A stretch of 7,905 nucleotides of DNA, taken from the NCBI GenBank assembly GCA_019347795.1, contig JAHWKS010000212.1:1-7905 (forward strand). The letters run 5' to 3'. This document shows, in pieces, positions 1 to 7,500 of this stretch (position 1 is its first letter; every line of letters begins with the position of its first letter). Source of the DNA: Planctomycetota bacterium (GTDB taxonomy: Bacteria; Planctomycetota; Planctomycetia; Pirellulales; Pirellulaceae). Below the pieces are notes generated by a model. The model made no database searches. It was given only the letters and a program-made list of their open reading frames with translations, and was not told the origin of the DNA. The translations under genes were made by a program, and so were the position numbers.

Positions 1-78
1 TTGAGGCGCAAATATCTGGACTCAATCCAGGGGCTTGCGCCCCTGGCTACATGCTGTCGCCCCTTGCGGGGCTGAAAG
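1..78. repeat. Direct repeat unit 1 (78 bp, two GC hairpins)
   Basis: This unit recurs at 163-240 with a single difference (G at 56, A at 218), giving a 162-bp period. It contains two hairpins: CCAGGGGC-TTGC-GCCCCTGG at 27-46 (perfect 8-bp stem, TTGC loop) and GCCCC-TTGC-GGGGC at 59-72. It begins at the window edge. By comparison with unit 2, which is preceded by a GCCCC-TCC-GGGGC hairpin, the array probably continues to the left. A short open frame runs across it but repeats the same MLSPLAGLK peptide with the unit, so it is not a credible gene. Confidence 0.9.
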
Positions 79-162
79 GAATGCGGAACCCCCTAAACCT
101 CCGCCAAGCCCCGAAGGGGCGGCAGCAGGCGGCTTCACGCCCTTCTGTCGCCCCTCCGGGGC
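79..162. repeat. Inter-unit segment with two more GCCCC/GGGGC hairpins
   Basis: This segment lies between the two 78-bp units and forms the rest of the 162-bp period. It carries GCCCC-GAA-GGGGC at 108-120 and GCCCC-TCC-GGGGC at 150-162. The sequence CTGTCGCCCC occurs at 145-154 and also at 54-63 in unit 1, so the array seems built from a smaller hairpin module with the same stem and varied loops (TTGC, GAA, TCC). No gene is seen here. Confidence 0.7.
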
Positions 163-240
163 TTGAGGCGCAAATATCTGGACTCAATCCAGGGGCTTGC
201 GCCCCTGGCTACATGCTATCGCCCCTTGCGGGGCTGAAAG
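163..240. repeat. Direct repeat unit 2 (78 bp, two GC hairpins)
   Basis: Second copy of the unit at 1-78, identical at 77 of 78 positions. Its hairpins lie at 189-208 (8-bp stem, TTGC loop) and 221-234 (GCCCC/GGGGC stem, TTGC loop). The hairpin at 221-234 begins 33 bp past the stop codon of the minus-strand GIY-YIG gene, so it could cap or stabilise the 3' end of that transcript. There is no T-run after the stem in that direction, so it is not a textbook intrinsic terminator. Confidence 0.9.
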
Positions 241-267
241 ATCGCTTGGCGCAACGGTTCCTGAAAT

Positions 268-759
268 CTAGGAACGAGATTGTTGGACATTTTGCGATGG
301 ACCAAGTTCCCGGATGAGATAACTCTCTAACGATTCTGCTGCGGGGCAAGTCCCCGTATGGGGGTCGGTTTCGAGCGCTACCGTCATCACGTATCGAGGT
401 TGAACACTCCACGGCCGTTCGTAGCCGTTCCACTCACCGAGCAGGATACATCGGCCCGACGCTCGGTACTCGCGCATATTCACGTAGCCATTTAGCCTGG
501 ATCGAAGGCAGGAAGTCTTACCGGAGGACTTGCCAACGTATAAGAACTCGGGATCACTTGGCGCCTCCGCAAAAAACAGGTAGACGCCATGACAATCACC
601 TCTTGGCCACTCATCCGGCCACCGGAAATGGGGCCCAACGGTCGCAAGGGACGGCCGTTCTGGGAAGAGGTCGTAAAAGCCGGAAGGGGCAACCCATAGG
701 CGTTGGTCAGCCGCGAACCGGATAGTACGGAGTTGCACTTCGCTTAGTCTCGACATCAT
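268..759 (-). CDS. GIY-YIG nuclease-family protein (stand-alone, 163 aa)
   Basis: The predicted product is a small cytoplasmic protein with the GIY-YIG endonuclease fold, which in known families cuts DNA through a metal-dependent active site. The signature is visible: GVY at residues 58-60, LYVGKS at 73-78, an Arg-containing helix LRSRL at 85-89, and the C-terminal block LESYLIRELGPSQN at 144-157, where Glu145 and Asn157 fit the conserved catalytic Glu and terminal Asn. The key Tyr, Arg and Glu residues all appear present, so the fold looks active rather than decayed. No DNA-binding or UvrC-type partner domain is seen; residues 1-50 are unassigned. The gene starts with tandem ATG codons (759 or 756) with no Shine-Dalgarno. 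It looks less GC-rich than the A2M gene, which may hint at separate origin. The exact role (repair, mobile-element or defence nuclease) cannot be told from sequence. Confidence is high for the fold and low for the function. Confidence 0.85.
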   Translation of the reverse strand: MMSRLSEVQLRTIRFAADQRLWVAPSGFYDLFPERPSLATVGPHFRWPDEWPRGDCHGVYLFFAEAPSDPEFLYVGKSSGKTSCLRSRLNGYVNMREYRASGRCILLGEWNGYERPWSVQPRYVMTVALETDPHTGTCPAAESLESYLIRELGPSQNVQQSRS

Positions 760-876
760 ACGTCACGTTTTATAATTGGTTCGGGAACTGTGGTTTGTGG
801 TTCAATTGGCGGGAAAATAACAAATGGTTTCTGTCCATTCCCAACGACGTGATTTGATTTCGCGAATTGAAAACGG
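760..876. other. AT-richer intergenic spacer
   Basis: This 117-bp gap between the A2M remnant and the GIY-YIG gene is clearly more AT-rich than its surroundings. It shows no coding potential or strong hairpin. It most likely holds the promoter of the GIY-YIG gene and marks the left boundary of the A2M-related block. Confidence 0.5.
769..774 (-). promoter_or_regulatory. Possible -10 element for the GIY-YIG gene
   Basis: On the minus strand a TATAAA hexamer lies 9 nt upstream of the first ATG, inside an AT-richer stretch. Transcription starting about 7 nt after it would give a leader of only a few bases, which would fit the absence of a Shine-Dalgarno. I find no convincing -35 hexamer at 16-18 nt, so this is a weak call. 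Confidence 0.25.
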
Positions 877-1137
877 CTAATCCTCGATCCTCAGCTTAAT
901 CTCCTCGCTGTTCCCTTTCAGGTCGGGGCGCTGAAGCGGCCGGGGGTGGAGGCGGTAGGTGAGGCTTTGGCGGCCTCGGGCGAGCTGGCGGACGAAGAAG
1001 GTGACGCTTTCGCCGCGGAGCCCTATGTAGCCGCCCAGGCCGCCAGCGGTGTAGCCGCTTTGGACTTCGACCCTCTCAACAAAGCCCGAAGCCTTCACCG
1101 GTTCGGTTTCCAGCCGGCCGCTCTTGATGACTGGCAT
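877..1137 (-). pseudogene. Detached copy of the A2M C-terminal end (remnant)
   Basis: The 86-codon frame encodes a diverged copy of roughly the last 100 residues of the large A2M protein. Over the 42 residues from VEVQSGYT to YRLH, 32 are identical. The last 14 residues also match well (GNSEEIKL is identical; both end in ED followed by TAG). A linker present in the full gene (residues ~2040-2058) is mostly missing here. In those 42 codons I count 10 replacement and 6 silent differences, which suggests weak constraint. A TAA lies in frame only five codons before the ATG, no Shine-Dalgarno precedes it, and there is no signal peptide, so the fragment could not be exported as it stands. The first residues (VIKS) may align with VIES at 1973-1976 of the parent. 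The best reading is the 3' remnant of a second A2M gene or a displaced duplication. It could still be a small expressed protein, but that is less likely. Confidence 0.75.
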
Positions 1138-1175
1138 GGATGTCGAGTTTTACGCGAGCGCGTGGGCGGGATCGA

Positions 1176-1457
1176 TCAGGCCAGTTTTGTCACGGCTGGC
1201 TCTTCTTTGTCGGAAAACTTGGCGAAGAGTTCATCCAGGGCCGATTCGTCGTCGATTTGGCCTGTGCTGAGGAAGCGTTCGATTTCGATCTGGACTTCAT
1301 CGCCGTAGTCCACGAACTCAATTTCCCAGCGTTGACCCGGCACGTTGACCTCGATCATTAGTGCCTCGTCACGGCTTTGCCGTAGCGAATAGGCGATCTT
1401 GGCCTCGCGCAGGCGCTGCAACAACGTCAGCATTCGACAAAAGGCGTCACTGTTCAT
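1176..1457 (-). CDS. Small acidic protein, immunity-protein-like, function unknown (93 aa)
   Basis: I do not recognise a named family with certainty. The product is small and acidic, with no signal peptide or membrane segment, so it should be cytoplasmic. By eye it has an N-terminal helix (residues ~3-19), strands around 21-26, 32-38, 41-49 and 53-60 (the segment VPGQRWEIEFVDYGDEVQIE spans 39-58), and a C-terminal helix at ~71-81. This compact alpha/beta layout resembles small immunity or adaptor proteins, but that is inference. The start is well supported: GGGAG lies 8 nt upstream, and the ATG overlaps the TGA of an open frame from the right (ATGA), a typical sign of translational coupling. 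It lies between the full A2M gene and the remnant of its 3' end. It is probably real; the function is open. Confidence 0.7.
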   Translation of the reverse strand: MNSDAFCRMLTLLQRLREAKIAYSLRQSRDEALMIEVNVPGQRWEIEFVDYGDEVQIEIERFLSTGQIDDESALDELFAKFSDKEEPAVTKLA

Positions 1458-1522
1458 TTGTCGTACTCCCGCGATCCCAACAGTTTTTTGATCGTCTTGT
1501 AACCGGGCTCCCCGGCCTTCGC
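1454..1522 (-). other. Open 22-codon tail after the A2M stop, possible end of a lost gene
   Basis: Immediately after the A2M TAG (1525-1523) the same frame stays open for 22 codons and ends in TGA at 1456-1454, inside the ATGA start of the 93-residue gene. The encoded peptide looks protein-like, with GYKTIKKLLGSREYDK at its end and well-behaved codons. It may be the 3' end of a gene whose body has been lost, once coupled to the 93-residue gene, or a C-terminal extension of A2M cut off by the TAG. The detached A2M copy also ends in TAG at the same place, which argues that the TAG is the genuine A2M end. There is no start codon for this peptide of its own. Confidence 0.4.
1466..1470 (-). promoter_or_regulatory. 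Ribosome binding site of the 93-aa gene
   Basis: GGGAG on the minus strand, 8 nt before the ATG at 1457. It fixes the start of the 93-residue gene and lies inside the open tail that precedes it, as expected for coupled genes. Confidence 0.55.
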
Positions 1523-4500
1523 CTAGTCCTCGACCTTCAGCTTAATTTCCTCACTGTTCCCGCGCAATTCGGGCGCGTACATGGCTTGGGCCACGGCGGG
1601 TAACGCGCTGAATTTGCCCGGGGTCTCGGCGTGGAGGCGGTAGGCGATGCTGTGGCGGCCTCTTGCGAGGCGGCGGACGAAGAAGGTGACGCTCTCGTCG
1701 CGGAGCTCCATGTAGGCGCCTAAGCCATTTTGCGTGTAGCCGCTTTGGACTTCCACCGGCTCGAAGCCGGCGGCTTTCTTGTCTTCGAAGATCAGGTACT
1801 CGTAGTCGTTCTTGGACTCGATTACCAGCTCGACCTCGACCAGGTCGCCGCTTTGGAGCGTGGCGAGGTTGTCGAGCTTCACCCGCTCGTAGGCCTCCAC
1901 GCGCTGATCGGCGGCCTGGCCGCGGGCGCCTTCGGCCTTGATCGTCTTGTCGCGGGGGACGAGTTTATACACGTCGCGGTGGACCTTCACCTCCAGGCCG
2001 GCGGCGGTGATGTGGTCCTCCAGCGTGAAGTTCGTGAGGTAGGCGTTCCAGTAGACTGGGCCCTGGCCGCGGCGGCGGATTTCGATCTGGTGCTCGCCTG
2101 TGGTCACTTCCTCGCCGCGAAGGGCGAACGCGGCGTCGAAGGTGAAGAGGTTATCGGGCGTGATCCGAGCTTCGCCGCGCTTCTGGTCGTCGATCCAGAT
2201 CTCCACCGTCATGTCGGGCGAGAGTTCGCCCGTGGCGCGGAGGTAATCGGCGAAGGCCTCGACGCAGTACGCCGTGTCCCGCGTGCTCCGCCAGTACGTG
2301 GCGTGCTTGCGGTTGTTGAGCAGATACTTCACCAGCCGCGGCGCCTTCTCGCCCTGCGGCTCGACGCGCGAGAGGAGCTTCAGGTAGTAGGCGTTGGCCT
2401 CGATCTCGCTGCCGTACCAGTACCACCAGTAATCGCTCTGTGGCAATTTCAGGTACGCCGTCTCGTTCTCCTCGTCCTGCACCAGGTACTGGTCGATGTT
2501 GCGGACGATCATCACGAGCTTTTCCTCATCGCCGACTTTGTGCAGGGCCAGGCCGAACATCCCCTTGGCGTAGACCGATATCTTGGTGCGGTCGCGATAG
2601 AGGTAGTCGCGCATCTGGCGGTTTTCGGCGCCGGCGTCCACCAGGACCATGTAGACCAGGGCGTCGAGGTTGTCGGCGTGCTGCTTCCCGGTCTTGTGCG
2701 CGTCGAACTCCTGCAGCTTGCGGACTTCCTGCTCCTGATACCGCTTGAGCCACTCGACGCCGCGCTCCAGCATCCCCGGCACGAGCGGCACGTCGTTCTC
2801 CTGCGCGATCTGCAGTCCGTGGACGACCACCGCGGTGGTGTGGGGCCAGCTTGACTCGCGATAGCCGGAGAACCAGCCCCAGCCGCCGTCCTCATTCTGC
2901 ATGTTGGCCAGCAGCTTCAGCCCTTCCTTGACCATCCGCTGCACCTCGGCCTCGTCGAAGACCGGGTTGCGACCGAACCGTTGCCACTGCTCGGCCCGGT
3001 CCTGCGGATCGCCCAGCTCCTGGGCGTTGAGGTTGGTCCGTTTCTCGGCGATCTCGGCCAGGTTGAGGTCCATCTCCAGCAGCACGTTTTGGGTGATGAC
3101 CGTCGGCAAAAAGCGGTTAAGCGTCTGCTCGGTGCAGCCGTAGGGATAGTCCACGAGGTACGGCAAGGCGTCGACCATCGCCCCGGCCAGCGTGGGCGAA
3201 TAGCGGACCACCAGCTCCGACTGCTCCGGCCGCCGCTCGGCGGGGACGGTGACGGTGAACGATGACGACTCCTTCTCCGGCTTCATCGTCCCCGCCCACG
3301 ACTCCATCTTGAGCATCCCGTGGACGAAGACGGGGACCTTCGTCTCGGTGGCGTCGGACTCTTCGTCGGTGAGGGCCTTCATCCGCACCACGGCGGTTCC
3401 CTCGCGCAATACCTTGACCCGCCAATCGACGCGCTGTTCGCCGCCGGCCTCGACGTTGATGACGCGCTCCAGCTCATCCGTCGGCTCCAGCTCGTCGCCG
3501 GGCAATTCCAGCGAGACGTGAACGTCTTTCGCCTCGTCGAGGTAGTTGTGGACGTTGGCCGAGAGCACCACCTCATCCTTCTGCACCAGGAACCGCGGCG
3601 CCTGGAGGCGGAGGATGAGGTTTTTACGGGTGATCATCTCCGCCTCGCCCGAGCCGACGCGCGTCCCGGCGCCCATGCCCCACACGCGGACCTTCCAGGT
3701 GGTGAGGTTCTCGGGCATGGTGAGCGAGACTTCCGCCTCGCCCTCTTTGTTGGTTTCCAGCGCGGCTTTCCAAAGGGCGGTGTCGGCGAATTGCGTGCGA
3801 ACGGAGGCTTCCACGAGTTGCCCGCCTTCGCCGCCAGCGGGTCCGAGCGCGCCCTTGGCGGCATCGGCCGGAGGGGGCGTCGCTTGTTGCCGATCGTCGC
3901 CGGCGAAGAAGCTTTCACTGGCGACCTGTCCCTCGGCCGCGGCCGCCATCGGCGCCCCGGGCGCGAAACCTCCTCCGCCGAACGCGCCGCCCCGCGCCTG
4001 GAACATGCGCACGTCGGGGCCGCGGAGGCGCTTGGCGGCAGCCTTTTCGCCGGTATCAAAATCGCTGAACGCCGCCAAATCATCCGGCAGCGTCGCGCCG
4101 AACACGCCGATGTCCTGCATCGGAAGCGCCCCCGGCAGCGTCTGGTTGGCGCCGTAGTGCGAGAGGCTGTGCTCGTGCTGCGGGTTGTGCTGCCGCCGCC
4201 ACTTCCAGTAGAACTCGCGGATGTCGGTGGTGTTGGACCCGCCCGAGATGTACTCGACCGACTTATCGTAGATCGCCACCGTGGTCTGGCCGTGGAACGG
4301 CTCGCCGTCGAAGTCGGTCAGCTTGATCTTGACTGTCGCCTTCTCGCCCGGCTTGTAGGTTTTCGCCGAGGGATCGACCGCCAAGTTCAGGACGCGGTTC
4401 TCGGGCGGGACGACGATCTCCTTCACCTGCGTGTAGACGTTGGCGTTGTAGACGGTGAGCGCCTCGACGAAGAAGTTGGGCATGTCCTTCTTCACCACGC

Positions 4501-7500
4501 CGATCTCCTCGACGGTGCTCTTGCCGGTCATGCGGATCACGCGCGGCTCGAGATACACCCCGTTGGCCGGGCGCACAAAGAGCAGCACCGTGGCGCCGGC
4601 GCGGTTGGTGTTGATCTGCAGGCGGATCGTTTCGCCCGGCTGGTACTCGCGCTTCTCCGGGATGAGCTCCAGCTCGTTGAAGCGGAACTCCTCGCCGTCG
4701 AAGCCGCGGCCGATGACGGTGAAGATGTAGCCGCCCTCGATGACGTGGCCCGCCTTGTCGGTCACCTTGTACGAGAGGCGATATTGTCCTGGCTGGGCCG
4801 CCTCGAATTTCTGCTGGGCCTCGCCCTGGTCGCTCGTGTCGAGGTCCCACTTCTCGACGGGCGTCTCGACCGGCTCGGCCTCATCGTTGTAGGTGATTTT
4901 CAGGAGCGTCAGCTCGCCTTCGCCCTGGACCGGCTTGCGGTCGAGCGTCTGCGCGCGGAAGTGGGCGTTTACCACATCGCCGGTCTGATAGTAACCCTGC
5001 TCGACCCAGGAGAAGACCTTGAACGGCTTGCGGGCCACGAGCACGGTCCCCTCGCCGTGGATGATGCGGCGGGACTCGTCGCGGACTTCAGCGGAGATCG
5101 TGTAGCGATGGTCCTGATCGCCGTGCAGCTCCTTGGCCACCGCGGTGTCGATCTCGACCTGCACGGTCCCATCCGGGCCGATCTCCACCTCCTGCTCGGC
5201 CACCAGCTCCGGCGGATTCCGCGGCCCGCCCCGCCACCACCAGGGCGACGGGCGGACGCAGCCATGCCACTTGCCCCAGCCGGGATACCACGCGTAATCG
5301 TAGGCGAACCACCAATAACCCTCGCCATAGAACCAGTCCCAGGGTGCGTAGGGATACCACGTCTCGTCGTGCTCACTGCGGGTGATCTTGTACTTGACCG
5401 TCGCGTTGGTGACGGGGGCGCCGAAGTAGTAGTCGGCCTTGATCGTGGCGGTGATCTTCTCGCCGAGCATGACCGGCTCTGAGGGGGCGTCGATCTGCAC
5501 CTCGAACTCGGGCTTCTTGTACTCCTCGACGCGGAATTGATTCTGCCCGCGATGGTCGTTGCCTTCTTTCACCACGAGCTGATAGACGCCGAGCGTCGCC
5601 TCGCCGCCCACTTCAAAGACGCCGTCCAGCCCGCCGTACTCATCCGCCTGGTGCGGCTGGTCGTAGACCTTCTCGCCGCGGGGATCGTAGATCTCGACTA
5701 CGAAGCTGCGGCCGGCGAAGTCGGAGAGGTTCTCGTTGTCGTACTGCGCATGCCGGACCCAGGCCTTGAACTTCACATCCTGGTCCGGACGATACACCGG
5801 CCGATCGGTGATGATGTACGTCTTGATCGCGTTGTACTCGGCGTCGTAGTACTGCCCCGTCCAGGCGCCCGAGAAGCCGAGATACGCGAAGCGATCGCCG
5901 GGACCGCGGGCGGTCACGAGCCATTGATAATCGTTCCGCAGGTCGCGAGGATCGGGCGCCGCCATGCCGTCGGGGCCGGTGCGCTCGGCGAAGTTGCTGG
6001 TGTAGATGCGGAAGACGTTGTTCGCCAGGTGCTTCTGCTGGTAGCCGAAGAACTCCAGGTTGACCCCCGGCACGGGTTTGCCGGTGACCGCGTCGGCCAC
6101 GTAATAGAGGTTCTTTCCGCTGAGGGCCTGCTTGACGATGGCGGTGTCGGAAACCCAGACCACCACCTTGCTGATGTTGCCGTCCTCCATGGCCGCGGTC
6201 ACGAGGTAGGCGCCGGGTTTCTGCAGCGGCGTATCGATCGTGATTCGCTTGTCCCAGTGGTTCGGCCGCGGCTCCAGCTCCAGCGACCAGCGGGCGACGC
6301 GCTCACCGACATACTGCTGCTCGTTCTGCTGGACGAGGCGATAACCGATGTCCCCCAGGTTCACCTTCTGCCAGTCGAGCCGGCCGGGATCGCGGCGGAG
6401 GTATGTCTTGATGTCGTCCAGAAGTTGCTCGACGCGAATGGCGTGTGCGGTGAAGGCCACTTTCTCGCCGTTGCGGAAGCGGTACTCCAACGCGGCGCCG
6501 TTGTCGGCGGGCTGCGTCATGACCGGCTCGAAGCGGCCCCAGTTGTCCACGAGCTGCGCGAGCCGCTGCTTGCGGTATTCCGGTTGCGGCGGCGGAGGAA
6601 ACCGCTTGAGCGATTCCCGCCAGTAGTCGGCCGCCTTGGGGTACTGGCGGCGGTTCTCAAAGATCTGCGCCAGCACGTTAATCGCCGACTGCTCCTGACC
6701 GCTCTGCGGCGGCTTCGCCTCATCGGCGACCTGCTGATAGAGCTTGATGAAGTTGTGCTCGTCGGGAAGCTTGAAGCGGCGGATGCCAATTGCGGTGCGG
6801 GCGATCGTCTCGTTCTCCTCCAGCGTGTGGAGGACGTACGTGCCGCTTTCGTCCTGCTCGTCGTCGTCTTCCGGTGCGCCGAAGAAGGGGGTCCACCGGC
6901 CGTGCGCCATCGTCTGCACGCCGAACTGGTTGTGGAGGAAGTTCGCCCGGTGCGTCAGCACCTCTTCGCGGCGCGCGGGGGCCATCTCCACCACCTGCTC
7001 CAGGGCCCATCGCCAACGCTCGCCGTCGGTTTCGGCGGCGTCCCAAGACGCGGGGACGTCGTGAAAGATCGGATTCCCCTCGGCGTCCACGGGCACGCCT
7101 TGATACTCGCGGTAGTGATGCCAGCCTTCGTCGTAGTCGGGCAGCTCGCCGATGTCGGTCAGATACTGCAGCCGCCACGCTTCGGCGTGGCCGCGGTTGT
7201 TCAACAGCGCACCCGCGAGGGTGAAGTAGAACTGCGCGACGTCGTTCTTCAAGTCGTCCTTCATCGCGAGCGGCGAGGCCTGCTCTAAAAGCTGCAGCGC
7301 CCGCACGCGGTCGCGCTCCACGGAGTTCACCACCTTCCCGCCGCCGCGATGGTGGCCGCGGTGGAACTCGCCGGCGATCATGAACCCTTGATGCACGATC
7401 GAAAGATACTGCTGCGCCGCCGCCTGCAGCGCCCGCCATTGGTTATCGTGGGCGTCGATGGCGCCTTCCAGCAACTCGTCGATCTCATCAGTGCGGCCGA

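Noticed and set aside
221..234. Intrinsic terminator of the GIY-YIG gene
   Set aside because: The stem is only 5 bp and no T-run follows it on the minus strand; it may still affect the RNA end but cannot be called a terminator.
1..240. CRISPR array
   Set aside because: The repeat is 78 bp with an 84-bp gap that itself contains hairpins, only two units are present, and no cas gene is visible; this does not fit CRISPR spacing.
51..317. Open frame of 88 codons on the plus strand
   Set aside because: It lies on the direct repeats and repeats the peptide MLSPLAGLK with the unit; its length comes from GC-rich hairpin sequence, not from a gene.
877..1525. Transposon insertion with target duplication
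   Set aside because: The two A2M ends are about 25% diverged at protein level and over 200 bp long, and no transposase or inverted ends lie between them, so this is not a target-site duplication.
1730..2854. 374-codon open frame on the plus strand
   Set aside because: Antisense to the thioester and C-terminal domains of A2M; no motif or ribosome binding site supports it.
3320..5482. 720-codon open frame on the plus strand
   Set aside because: It is antisense to the clearly conserved A2M gene; the low-complexity Leu/Val/Asp/Arg composition is typical of the reverse strand of GC-rich coding sequence.
5537..7288. 583-codon open frame on the plus strand
   Set aside because: Also antisense to the A2M gene, with the same shadow composition and no recognisable domain.
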